Translations under genes and position numbers: made by a program
Part shown: positions 50,615 to 62,255 of the stretch, one piece after another
How the letters are laid out: every line of letters starts with the position of its first letter
How positions within the stretch are numbered: position 1 is the first letter of the stretch
The notes under the pieces: model-generated
The model's input: only the letters and a program-made list of their open reading frames with translations
Told to the model about the DNA's origin: nothing
Databases searched by the model: none
From: Trichoplax adhaerens
Taxonomy: Eukaryota > Placozoa > Uniplacotomia > Trichoplacea > Trichoplacidae
Assembly: GCF_000150275.1 (NCBI RefSeq)
Contig: NW_002060943.1
Coordinates: 3,926,008 to 3,990,007, forward strand
Length of the DNA stretch: 64,000 nt
Direction: 5' to 3'

Positions 50615-51354
50615 TTACCACATTTCCTCACATTTTTGGGATTATTTGATTTGGAATTATTTATATTGTATCTATGTATACACACTACACGTACATGGTG
50701 CCTTGGTACAATACCGCACATAAGAATTTGTTGAATTAATATGAAAAGCGCTCATTTATATATATATATTATAATGGAAATAGTATGCTGTGCTTATTTT
50801 TATTCGGTACAATTATCAGAATTTTGTAATTGTAAAAATTGATTCAAAATCATGTAAATACCTAACATCACGTCTTAAATTTAGTTCAACGCACATATTT
50901 GTATGCTATTCGTCTTGATGATATATTTATAAATTTACATATCATTAGATCTTATAGCAGGTTAGATATACTAATTTACGTAGCCCAGAAAGTTTCTAAA
51001 TTTCTGAAGATATCGATTTAAAATAAATAACTTGTGGTAATAGTACCTTGACGTCGTTTGTGACATTAAATGTCTCGTTCGATAACTGCAATTAATCATA
51101 ATTATGACAAACTGTGTGAACGATAGAGTATAGATTAGATTTTACTATCATTACATTATTAAATAATATCCATGAAGCTACATGTTATATGCGCAAGTAC
51201 ATACAGTTACTACCAATTGGTGAATAATATTACAGGGCTTCGAATAATAGCTGAGGATTGATATTATTAAATGCATTTACATTAATTTAAGATAAAGCTC
51301 GTAACACCTAGTAACTCCAAATTTCATGAATGGAACAAAGCCGAGACTTAACAA

Positions 51355-54300
51355 TCAGCAATTTTTAGGGATGGATTTTTGCTTTTCTAACGTTGCTTCC
51401 AGTTCGCGCTTTAGAGTCAACTACGAAAGAGAGTTTGATATAGTGAGTGATATTATCTACGTTTGTAAATAGATACAGTAGATAGTAATACAAACCAATG
51501 CAGCTTTTATTGCCCTTCTACGATCTTTAAGTACAGCTAGTTGCTCCTGCTTTTCGCTCTACAAAGGAATTATTACATCTTGAGTAAAAATAATCCATGC
51601 ATATCAGATATGCAAGGTGCTCTGACATTATGATACCTTATTTATAAGTAGTACCACTTTATTTAATTCAGCTTCCTTCTTGGCTATGGATGAAGTAACA
51701 TCATCAACTCTCTGCTTAATTATATCCATTAACAGCCTTCTACTATGGGCTAACTGAAATATTTAAAATCGTTTGCATTATTACATAGCGTGAATCGCTC
51801 ATTCTCGCATTTACATATCAGGTGTCATCTTCGTTTGTTTGTTACTTTGAAATAATATGAAACAATAAATTATATTCAAGCGAAATTTACTTACCTCATA
51901 TTCGCAGTATGAATCTAAATAAAAAAGAAAAAGATTTAATCTCCAAACAATTATACTTGCGCGTATATTGAAAATGTCAGGGGCTGTAAGTAGTCGTACC
52001 TTCAAATTTCATCGAAGATGTAGTATTATTACTAATGTTGTTATCATGACTTGATTCCGGATTTACGGTACCGGGCATGGAAGCGCAGGCTCCATTGATA
52101 GGTTCTTCCGGTGAACAATTAAACGAATCTAATTGGATTGAGAATGTACTACTATTATTACTACTACTAACAGCACCATTCGGCTCATGTTGCTTAGATT
52201 CGCACACTTTGTTGTATCGATCATTGAGTGCTTGATAACAGGATGAAGGATTAGTAAAAATAAAGTCAGCTGAAGTAAGATGTCGATATTTTTGATATAA
52301 ATCGTTCATGGTTTTAACATTCTCTGTAGGATTGCTATAATGATCTGATAAATGACACTGGCCAGTACAAATCTCTAAGCAATCTTTGGATTGGCTATAA
52401 ACAAGAAGAAAATTCGGAAGACTATGTAATTTGAAGTGAAATCCATCAATTAAAGTCTTATTTGTTTGCTTAAACTGAGTATAGTATACACCACCACGGT
52501 TTAACATAGCAGCCTCTAATTTAAAGTGTTCCTGCTCATTGGTAACTTTATTTTCGTTGACCATTACGTTATTTCCTGCTATCAAATAAAATGACATATG
52601 AACAATCAAATATCAAGATATAATTGACTGCACTGTATACCCAGAAAATATTTGTTGAAATTAAATCATAATACGTATATGATGATACTTACTTAATTCC
52701 CATTTATTGAATAATGAGGTACTCTCACGGGGCGACGACAAAATGTCAGATGATACCGCGGAAATATAGTCTACTGTTACTTTCTCTCCACCTCGAATCG
52801 GAAGGGGAGCACGGCTATCGTAATCTTTACTACTTAATTCCATAGGAGGAAAACCATAACGAAGGCGTTGAAATTTAACTGGAATACCAAATTCGGCTTC
52901 AATTTTATTCTGAAGCTCCACAAGAGAAGTTGATCGGTCAATAGTCATCATTACACTTTTACCACTTCCCGGAGTAGATATTCGAATTTTCTTGTTATTT
53001 TCCTTCTTAATATCGTCACTTATATCTGGGTGATCAGCTTTAGGACGTGGCAGATAGCCGGCCTCTTTCCCAGGCTAACATATGTATAGTGTACAAAAAA
53101 TGTTCAATCAAGATAGCATTTAAATTAATTCATTATTCCAAAATCATTTAACTGATAGAATTATCGACTATGCTAGATTCAAATGACAAAGCTACCTGTA
53201 ACTTCTTCGTTGAGACTTTTGTACTTACTTTCGTTACCGAGGTAGTTGCTAATAATGGTTGCTCATAGGGCGTAGATGGATATTTTTGCTGAGCATTAAT
53301 GACTCTTTGATCGCACGACCTATCTGACATTGAATTAAAATGTCTCATATCATTACGCCCATTGTCTTTTAAATTCTCGAACACTTTAGCAGCAAGGCGT
53401 TGAATAAGGTAATGATTACTACAGTAATCAGGAAAATTTTTCATAATTAGCTCTTTAGCGACCTGGAACGCATTGGAATTTTTACTTGGATCTGAATCAT
53501 TTTCAAACCAAGTGAATTGACTTTCTATCTTTTTTCCATGAATTTCGAAAGTTATAGGAATTCTAATGTAAATAATTACGCAATAGCTTAATTAAGTATT
53601 GCATTTATAGATTGATAATATTATTATAATTGTAATTTGTACGTCTATAGCGTAACATTTATACTAACATTTGAGGCAAATTATCGTACTCTTTTCCATC
53701 CCAGTAATGCTTATATCCACAACATTGAGAAAAATTAGGATCAGCTGGCGTTTTAGTAGTATCACCGTTACAATATGCAATGTTGCCTTGTCCACTAAGG
53801 CTGCGCATTTTGCCAACAAGGCATAATGGACAGTAGCTAGGTTGTCTAGTTTTGATTAGATTGAGACAATTGCCAATTACATCATAGCTAAAACTGGCTC
53901 TTCGACGGAACTGCAGTTTATAAACTTGACCAGATTTTAATTCTTCATGGCTTTGACGGATCCATTCATATATTGGTCCGCCTATACAACGAAAGGAGCA
54001 TCCATTACATTACAGTAATCAATGTTATTCATACCAATAGCAAGTTTGAAGAAAGTTTATGATAAAATTTTTAACTCATTACGTTCATTAATTCATTACC
54101 GGATTTCAAATCTGACGTAGGAAACCGAGCATTATGCTCCACTATAGCATAACAAGATAAGCATCTTAACAAACGACCTTCTCGGACTGCATTAGATGTT
54201 ATGGTAGCAATTTCACGAGGTTGCAACCATGTACTAGTGATATCACTAATAAAAAGACGTACCAGATATTAATTCAAATCAAATACTGTTTCATACTAAA

Positions 54301-57300
54301 CTTTTACAAAGTTCTACATGTAAAGTTGTAAACTAGTAGTAAAAGAAATAGAATGAATTATAGCTTACTTGGATAGCTGTCGATAAAACTCTTCAACTAA
54401 TCCCGGTATCACATCATATTTCTCAAAGTATAATTCATCCATGCATCCTACCAATTTACAAATGTATTGCTCTGGCAAAGCTCTCCCACTACAGATAGTG
54501 CAGTAGTTATCGTCATCAAATTCGATGTAATCGTCCAGCAGATCCTGTTTAATTGCCCACACATTGGGTAACATTTGACGAGATATTTTGGCTAGGGGCC
54601 TACCATCGATACCCACTAAGGGAATGAAATGATTGCGAGCTGGATTACTCCATGCAAGCACAAGAGGTTTATGCAATCGCCCATCTTTGCCTTTACATTC
54701 GATTACGGTCGATAGAACGGGTAAAAAGATGGCAGAGTAGTCCACTGACGATTGCATGCCTTCCAAATTATCTAATAATAATATCGGTCGTTTGAGTATG
54801 TTGGCTAGACCAAAGATATGGACATTTCTTAATCCTAAACTTTCACCATTTCTAGGTACAAAGTCTGGATCAGCTTCCGCGATAATTTCCTGCCATTCGT
54901 CATCACTTATGAAATCCCGTAGTAATGATCGATATCGAGATTGGTTGCATTTTAAATGAAATCTGAGATTAACCCGTAAAGGATGCCAAAATAATTCACT
55001 GCCAACTAGAGCGCGAGAGATAGCGTGTACTAGGCAATGACCATCACCATCAACGTGAATAGGGACGATCACTTCTTGATTACATAAATGATTTAAAACT
55101 TTGAGCGTATCTTTTAAGTATTCAATCGATCCACTACGGTCACGTCCATAGCCTTAACAAAAAAATAATAATTAGCATATTTTATACGCACGAAACATCC
55201 TACGTTTTATGAACCTATCCATCATATTGTCATGATTAGTATGCAACTAAAAGGAAGTATGCAATGAAATTATAATAAGTGTGTAATAGATGGACATGTT
55301 AGGTAACTAGGCATACATAAGCTCTTTATAGTCAGTCTATCCAACTTTTGCAGTTACGATAGAAATGTTCAATATTTTCTATCACAACTAATGATCACTT
55401 TCTAATACGCACATCTGGAATGGAGTATAACTAACATTATTGATTAATAATCCTGTTTGCTGTATATTTTCTGACTTAAGGTTCAATTGCGATGATCCAT
55501 TCTATGGTAAAGTTTAACACTACACAGTATTCAACTAGCATAAATCGGGCTGATCGTGTCTGAAAATAGATTGTCAAGTTCAATAGACACTCCTGTAGTC
55601 ATGAATAAAGTATTGATTGAGTATTTGGTAATACATTAATGAATCAGTCTAATATTTGATCATCATGAACACTTAGATTGGCTGCCGTTGCAATGCTGTA
55701 AGGGGATAGTAATGGACGATGTAATAATATGAAGGAGATATTTTTTATCTTGACAGAATATCTACTGCAGTATGAGAATATGTCAGGATGTGCTCAGTAA
55801 GCTTGTATAGTGCTGTTGATAGGAGGAGTAATAATAGTTGTATCTTTTCTACAACTGCAGAAGTATTTCCATGCTTGCGTACAATTGGAGTAGCCAGTGA
55901 CAGTACTTATGCGTAATACCTTATAATGATTTTTTCCACGCGTATCATAACTATCGCATCAGATTTCCGCTGCTAGGTTCCTCAAAATAGCAGTTAAGGT
56001 CTGATCATCATCATTACATTATCTCTCCCATCTCTTGATATAATACATACGCGTATATATAATTAATCACTGATCCATTGGTTGATTTACATCAAGTGCT
56101 GCCACTGATACCGTCATATTTTGCTTTTTTTTGAAAGTTTCATTATAATCTACATCTGAAGGTAAAATCACCAGAATACACCATTGGAATACCGACTATA
56201 GACAATATATCGACATATGACATCGTTAGTAAACTTGGGCGCGCTTTCTTTGCTACCTCGAACATAGCCCTGTCGGCATTCGAGCATGGCTACCTAGAAG
56301 AAGTTATGCAAGTCGATTGATTCTTCCGTGTCAATCACCTTGTATAAAATAAAATTTCAATGAATACTTTCTACTAATAGCGTTTACGAAAACGCCAATC
56401 ATGATTGTGGACTATTAAGCCATCGGTAACCAATGACGCTATCTAATCATGCCCTTTAATATAGAAAAATGTTACAAGATTTGAAAGTATAACTTGGATG
56501 GTCAATATACAGCAGGGCTTGCAAGCAAATTGTATAAAGTTGACTAGCTATCGGTCATTACTGTATATAGGTAATCCATTTCATTGATACGAACATACAC
56601 AATATGATTGAAGAGTGGATACCGATGACTATTAAGTTAAGAATATTTTAAAAAAGTCAGAGGATTTGGATTTTATCTAATCCAGTGATAGCTAGTTATG
56701 ACGGTAATCGCCGTATGGCTGCAGGTTGGGTAAACTTGGTATACTCTTCAAGGCCAATACGTTTCTCACTTCATTTTCAATTACTTTGACAAATGGTAGA
56801 TTAAACAGGCTATTGCATTCTCCATAGTTGGTTGTATTGAATACGCGTATCTAATGTGAATTGCAGTTTAACCGTCAGCAGTTATCCCAATATCCCCTGT
56901 AGTGTTATATATATATATATATGGCATGATATACTGGTATATAGTATAGGGTACACTGGATGATGACCATTATTAAATGAATATTTCATATCGGATGAAT
57001 TTCAATAGTATCTTGACCATCAGTAATTCGTCAATATCCTATTTAATGTTAAGCAATTTATGTTGGCAACAACATAAAGTGAAATGAATTTATGATGCAC
57101 AATTTGGATGCGATCTATTACTGCTGCATGGTAATTTGGTAGTTGTTTGGACTATGTATTGGCATAAATTGTTGTTGTTCAATGAAAAAGATACGACTGT
57201 TATTGGTGTAGTCAATGAAAAGGGAATTGAAACGTTTATGTGGGCAATAGCAACTGGGAGGATGTGATTATCCAACTGCAGTGGTAATGGGATTAATAAA

Positions 57301-58323
57301 GATGAACAAATGGATTGATCAGTAACTTTTCAAAGGTGTGGGGAATTACTGCATTACTACTTTAGTCTAGTCGTACAGACGAAAAATGTTGCAATACTAC
57401 CATAGTCGAGTCGTTGATATTTACAGTAGGCAAAGAGAGAATGAACTAATGGATTGATCAGTAACTTTTCAAAGGTGTGGGGAATTACTGCATTACTACT
57501 TTAGTCTAGTCGTACAGGCGAAAATGTTGCAATACTACCATAGTCGAGTAGTCGATATTTACAGTAGGCAAAGAGAGAATGAACTAATGGATTGATCAGT
57601 AACTTTTCAAAGGTGTGGGGAATTACTGCATTACTACGAAAATGTTGCAATACTACCATAGTCGAGTAGTCGCTATTTACGGTAGGCAAAGAGAGTGGAA
57701 TGGACTATTGACATGATGAAGTAAAACAGCCACTGTTTAACAGCATAACATGATGGCATCGATCGTGCATAACCATTTATGTCAGCAATAAGAATGACAA
57801 GGTACGAGCAATACAAGACTGCATGACAACAATTTGAAGGTATGGAAGGATAAATACCTAGTATTGCTATCCTATCGGAATGGATTCGAAAGGCTCGATC
57901 AGCCAAGAGGGAACATTGAAATGGTTCAGCTTGGCTTAAATCTTTCAGGCGCACCGCTTTAGCCGTCTGTTTATGCATACCATAGTAAGTTAAAAGTGGT
58001 GATATTATTTTACAATGAAAATTGGATAATCCATTGACAACAACTAATTCATGGGCCATTTTTTTCTTGTCTGCGATCGATTGATCATTCTTGAATAATG
58101 ATTGCACCAGAGAATGGAGATGATGATCGCCTTTCCAATTGAACTGATCGACATGGTGTAACTTACTGACAGGATGAGTGGCGCTACAATTAGGGCAATC
58201 CACTTGAATGGTGGTGTTATCGAAGACCAAAGTGGTCGAGCTAAAAGGACACTGGCCAGTTAAGATTTCAAGCTGATTATAATTATCATGATGATTGCCT
58301 GGGTTACTGGCCATTTCATCCAT
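51355..58323 (-). CDS. VCPIP1: VCPIP1 (VCIP135) p97-associated deubiquitinase, 11 exons, 1079 aa
   Basis: Exons: 58323-57858, 55152-54369, 54233-54100, 53981-53669, 53562-53229, 53074-52693, 52578-52000, 51914-51895, 51753-51655, 51558-51496, 51420-51355; total 3240 nt. The N-terminal Cys cluster (GQCP, DCPNC) and GLSNFHCKIISPLLTYYGM precede the OTU domain, with nucleophile Cys195 in HVDGDGHCLVHA, LGLRNVHIFGLAN, and His330 in RNHFIPLVG. A Cys-rich middle (CPLC, CCGYKHYWDGKEYDNLP) and a UBX-like fold (about residues 690-790, with LRYGFPPMEL) follow, then RGGVYYTQ and a C-terminal coiled coil. The human protein removes ubiquitin with p97/p47 in Golgi and ER reassembly and DNA repair. Exon 5 has a second in-frame donor at 53196 that would add 11 codons. 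Exon 8 is 20 nt. Intron 1 is 2.7 kb and holds a tandem repeat. Human VCPIP1 is 1222 aa. Confidence 0.95.
55153..57857 (-). other. First intron of VCPIP1
   Basis: The donor follows 57858 (CTAG|GTATTT) and the acceptor precedes 55152. Apart from a three-copy tandem repeat at its 5' end (57300-57700) and a TA run near 56907-56923, I see no exon or element. Frames here are AT-rich chance ones. Confidence 0.6.
57300..57700. repeat. Three-copy tandem repeat, about 139-bp unit
   Basis: ATTGATCAGTAACTTTTCAA recurs at 57314, 57453 and 57591 (139 and 138 bp apart), each followed by GGTGTGGGGAATTACTGCAT and, later, TTGCAATACTACCATAGTCG and AGGCAAAGAGAG. The third copy lacks about 25 bp (the TTTAGTCTAGTCGTACAG block). 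It lies in VCPIP1 intron 1, about 160 bp from the exon 1 donor. Confidence 0.9.
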
Positions 58324-58486
58324 GCCTGCTGTTGCAATAACTAATTTGATTTTGGACTTTCTCGCCTATTTTCTTTCAAGGGCTTTCTCGACCGTAGACT
58401 CGCGATGGTACAGTACTTGTCTACGGCGTACTGAACACGACGTTGTTTACTGTACTATCCGTCTGTCTATGCTTCGGCAATGCCTT

Positions 58487-59215
58487 GAATGGATCTCCAA
58501 GCGCTTTTGGATACCTGTATGGCTGTGTTAGGAGATTTGGGGACATGGACTAGCGATCGATAGTAGTAGTGGATGATCATTAAACCACTTAAGAAAGAAA
58601 GGGTAGACTGCTCCCATATCAACACTGTACTGGATGAATCTCCGAGCACTTTTGGATACCTGTATGGCTGTGTTAGGAGATTTGGGGACATGGACTAGCG
58701 ATCGATAGTAGTAGTGGATGATCATTAAACCACTTAAGAAAGAAAGGGTAGACTGCTCCCATATCAACACTGTACTGAATGAATCTCCAAGCACTTTTGG
58801 ATAAATGTATGGCTGTGTTAGGAGATTTGGGGACATGGATTAGCGACCGATAGTAGTAGTGGATGATCATTAAACCACTTAAGAAAGAAAGGGTGGACTG
58901 CTCCAATATCAACACTGTACTGAATGGATTTCCAAGCACTTTTGGATACCTGTATGGCTGTGTTAGGAGATTTAGGGACATGGACTAGCGATCGGATAAT
59001 AGTAGTGGATGATCATTAGTCCGCTGAATTAAGAAAGGGTAGACTGCTCTAATATCAACATTGTACTGAATGGATCTCCAAGCACTTTTGGATACCTGTA
59101 TGGCTGTGTTAGGAGACTGGGGGACATGGACTAGCGACCGGATAGTAGTAGTGGATGATCATTAGTCCGCTGAATTAAGAAAGGGTAGATTGCTCCAATA
59201 TCAACACTGTATTGG
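58487..59215. repeat. Five-copy tandem repeat, 145-bp unit
   Basis: GTATGGCTGTGTTAGGAGA recurs at 58518, 58662, 58807, 58952 and 59098 (spacings 144, 145, 145, 146). Units include ATCTCCAAGCACTTTTGGAT, GGGGACATGGACTAGCGA, TAGTAGTAGTGGATGATCAT and GACTGCTCCCATATCAACAC. Copies are very similar; the last two replace AAACCACTTAAG with a GTCCGCTGAATT variant. The near-identity and regular spacing indicate recent expansion. It begins 165 bp upstream of the VCPIP1 start codon. Confidence 0.93.
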
Positions 59216-59836
59216 ATTGGAGTAGAGCTGGCATACCGAAAATAGTGTACGACTACTCGAATAGAATGATTTAGACTACAGTCCGTGAATAAAGCAACCC
59301 ATTCATTGACAGTATGGACAGGCTCAACGCCATTGCGCATCCTGTCATGATGTCGTTTCGAAAATGTCGAAGAGCACACCATCAAAAGAAAATGCTATGG
59401 TTAGCGCTAGATAGTGATACTCTTTAGATAGGCTGTAGCTACAACTTGAACTCTTCAAGTGGTGGCAAGCCTTATTAAAGAGGTTTTTTTCAAGTTGGAT
59501 TGGTTGTGCATGCCGTCTACTGTACAGTACTGTACAGTAAAATGGCCATCCTATATTGTAGGTACTGCAGTTGTCCACATTGTACAGTCCAAGATCACCG
59601 GTTACTGTGCTGTCTCATATCAATCTCTCTTTCTTTCAAGTACAGTAGACAATGTAGTAGAGGATAACTATTTGTGGACATCCTGCATGGATTAGCAGTG
59701 TTGAAGAATGGACTTACGTAAGCCTTGACAATTTCAACCATGAAAAAATTATTTTCCCTTATTCTCATCCAGAGATCGGACAAAACAACAACAGTGGGAT
59801 CGGACAGACACACCGGATCGACGAGAAACACCATGA

Positions 59837-59868
59837 CAAGTTTGTCTTGGTCTTACAAGACAAACTTG
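59837..59868. repeat. Perfect 13-bp hairpin with 6-nt loop
   Basis: CAAGTTTGTCTTG at 59837-59849 is exactly complementary to 59856-59868, with loop GTCTTA. A GTAC-motif site follows within 10-15 bp. Confidence 0.85.
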
Positions 59869-60219
59869 ACCGACTACAGTACTGTACTACAGTAGAAAGA
59901 AATGGGCTACAGTACAGTGTACTGTAGCCTACCTAAAATGCATTGATCATCCAGAAGTCTGCACTCTGCAATATACCAGTGATGGACGGACACTACGACA
60001 CGGATATTGCCCAATGACCAAATGAGTTGTACATTGAGAACGTTCATGATCTGTCCATCACTGGTATGTACTGTCATTGGACTAGTCAATGCTTGGTAGT
60101 CGATGGTACTGTACAAGTGTGCATTTTTAGAGACCCTTAAAACGTACTGGAGTCCTTATGGTAGTCGTGGAAAAAGTTCATCGTGTGAACGTACCTTATT
60201 TAGTGTCCATGGTAAAAGA

Positions 60220-61210
60220 TGGATCAATACAGTACTGGAGGAACCGTTTTGGTAGGTACAGTACAGTAGTAGCACAGTAGGAACCGTTTGGGACCATTTA
60301 CTGTACTGAACTCCAGTACAGTACAGTACTACTACAGTATTTTGTAGTACTGTCCCCGTTACAGTACATTGTACTGTGTACAACACAGCTACTATGGAGA
60401 GAAATGGTGATGCTACAGTCTTCTGAATTTGTCCAGTCAGCACAATACTGTACAGTACTGTACACAGTAGTTCTATTTTGTAGTACTGTCCCGTTACAGT
60501 ACATTGCACTGTGTACAACACAGCTACTATGGAGAGAAATGGTGATGCTACAGTCTTCTGAATTTGTCCAGTCAGTACACTGTACTGTACTGTAGTTCTA
60601 TTTGTAGTAGTGTCTCCGTTACAGTACATTGTACTGTGTACTATACTGTACAGCTACTACAGTACAGTACAGTACAGTATGGAGAGAAATGGTAATGCTA
60701 CAGTCTTCTGAATTTGTCCAGTCAGTACAGTACTGTACTGTATTTTGTAGTACTGTCCCCGTTACAGTACATTGTACTGTGTACAACACAGCTACAGTAT
60801 GGAGAGAAATGGTGATGCTACAGTCTTCTGAATTTGTCCAGTCAGTACACTGTACACTGTACAGTACTGTAGTTCTATTTGTAGTAGTGTCTCCGTTACA
60901 GTACATTGTACTGTGTACTACACAGCTACTACAGTACAGTACTGTACTGTCCCCGTTACAGTACATTGTACTGTGTACAACACAGCTACAGTATGGAGAG
61001 AAATGGTGATGCTACAGTCTTCTGAATTTGTCCAGTCAGTACAGTACCGTACTGTACTGGAGGAATCGTTTTGGTAGTCCATTTACAGTACTGTACTGTA
61101 GCTCTACAGTATTTTGTAGTACTGTACCCTTACAGTAAATTGTACTGTGTACAACACAGCTACTATGCAGAGAAATGGTGATGCTACAGTCTTGTGTCCC
61201 GTAGAATACA
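60220..61210. repeat. Composite array with dense GTAC palindromes
   Basis: The block ATGGAGAGAAATGGTGATGC with CTACAGTCTTCTGAATTTGT begins at 60393, 60529, 60676, 60799, 60993 and, altered, 61164 (spacings 136, 147, 123, 194, 171). Between the blocks lie variable runs of GTACTGTAC/GTACAGTAC and TTACAGTACATTGTACTGTG, so unit length varies with the number of palindromes. CGTTTTGGTAG occurs near both ends (60247, 61068). Open frames on both strands are artefacts. Confidence 0.9.
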
Positions 61211-62255
61211 GTACAAAGCTGGCGGCAACGATACGCCACTCGGCAGAGTATAAAAACCAAGCTCCACTTGGCAACTGCATCATTCTGCTCTGCTCTACCG
61301 TTTAAGCTGGTAAACTTTGTTGGTGCATTTGATGTACCAAATTGGAGTTTTTTTTTGTTAAAAAAATCTCTTCTGCTACTGGTAACCTTACCGCAAAAAG
61401 GGTACGTGCTTTTACTGAACGCACAGACTGTTGTGACAATTTAAATTAGAAGAAAACAAGCTGCATTTAAAACGCATTAATACTGCATCAGTTGAACGCT
61501 ATCTACGGATAGTGGTGATGAAAAAAAAAAAGTTGACTTTGTTAGCTTGAGTCGTGGCAAATTGCATTTGCAGTACAAAAGGTGATACAGACCAAGTCAA
61601 TTCTGGCAAGCCATAAAAAAAGTGTAAGATAAAAACCATCTGCATCCAAGAGATGCTCCAATGTGTGTGTCGAAAGACTGTAACTTAACCTACAAAGTGT
61701 ATTTATCAAGTTGTTATCTATGTTAACTTGTCGCTCTAAACTGATGCAACATTAATCCTCTCGTTGTACTACTAACGCTTTCTACTCATTAGTTTTACTA
61801 CGGCTATTTTACTCCAAAAAACCATTTCAAAATTGTTCATCAACTTTGTCAATATGATTGTACATTGTGGTACATAACCTTCTATCACACTCTACCAACT
61901 TGTCGACAATCACTTCCATCATACTTTGCAAAGTGTCAACGTGGAAAATTTTATAACCTATTTCATATCGATTGTAGCATTTTGCAAAAAGTGGTCATAG
62001 AGCCCCCCCCCAAAATTAACCATACCAATATTTGATACTACATTTACAACATAACTTCTACTCGACATTATTCATTCTATTCTACACCCATATTGACATC
62101 CAAAGTAGTGGAGATAGAGGTGTATCTAGGTATAGAATAGCGATCGATAGATATATATGCTCTAGACAATTACCTATCTAATAACTTTGTGTACTCTTAA
62201 TTCAACCATTGCATCCAATTCATTTCCAACCCCCCCAAAAAATAATAATAATATC

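Larger units (their letters stand above)
58324..62255. promoter_or_regulatory. Repeat-filled head-to-head 5' region (VCPIP1 and next gene)
   Basis: VCPIP1 starts at 58323 (minus) and the next gene near 62256 (plus), so 3.9 kb of 5' flank is shared. From left: GTAC-motif sites (58400-58460), a five-copy 145-bp array (58487-59215), more motif sites (59515-59600, 59875-59935, 60065-60115), a hairpin (59837-59868), a six-copy composite array with the densest motif content (60220-61210), then about 1 kb without repeats. Frames of 60-157 codons in this region run through repeats and are not genes. Confidence 0.5.

Noticed and set aside
58467-58981. Three overlapping frames of 74-102 codons with internally repeated sequence
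   Set aside because: They are readings of the 145-bp array; the near-identical proteins are shifted copies of each other.
60156-61260. Tyr/Cys/Thr/Val-rich frames of up to 157 codons on both strands
   Set aside because: They are created by GTACTGTAC/GTACAGTAC runs, which are open in several frames on both strands.
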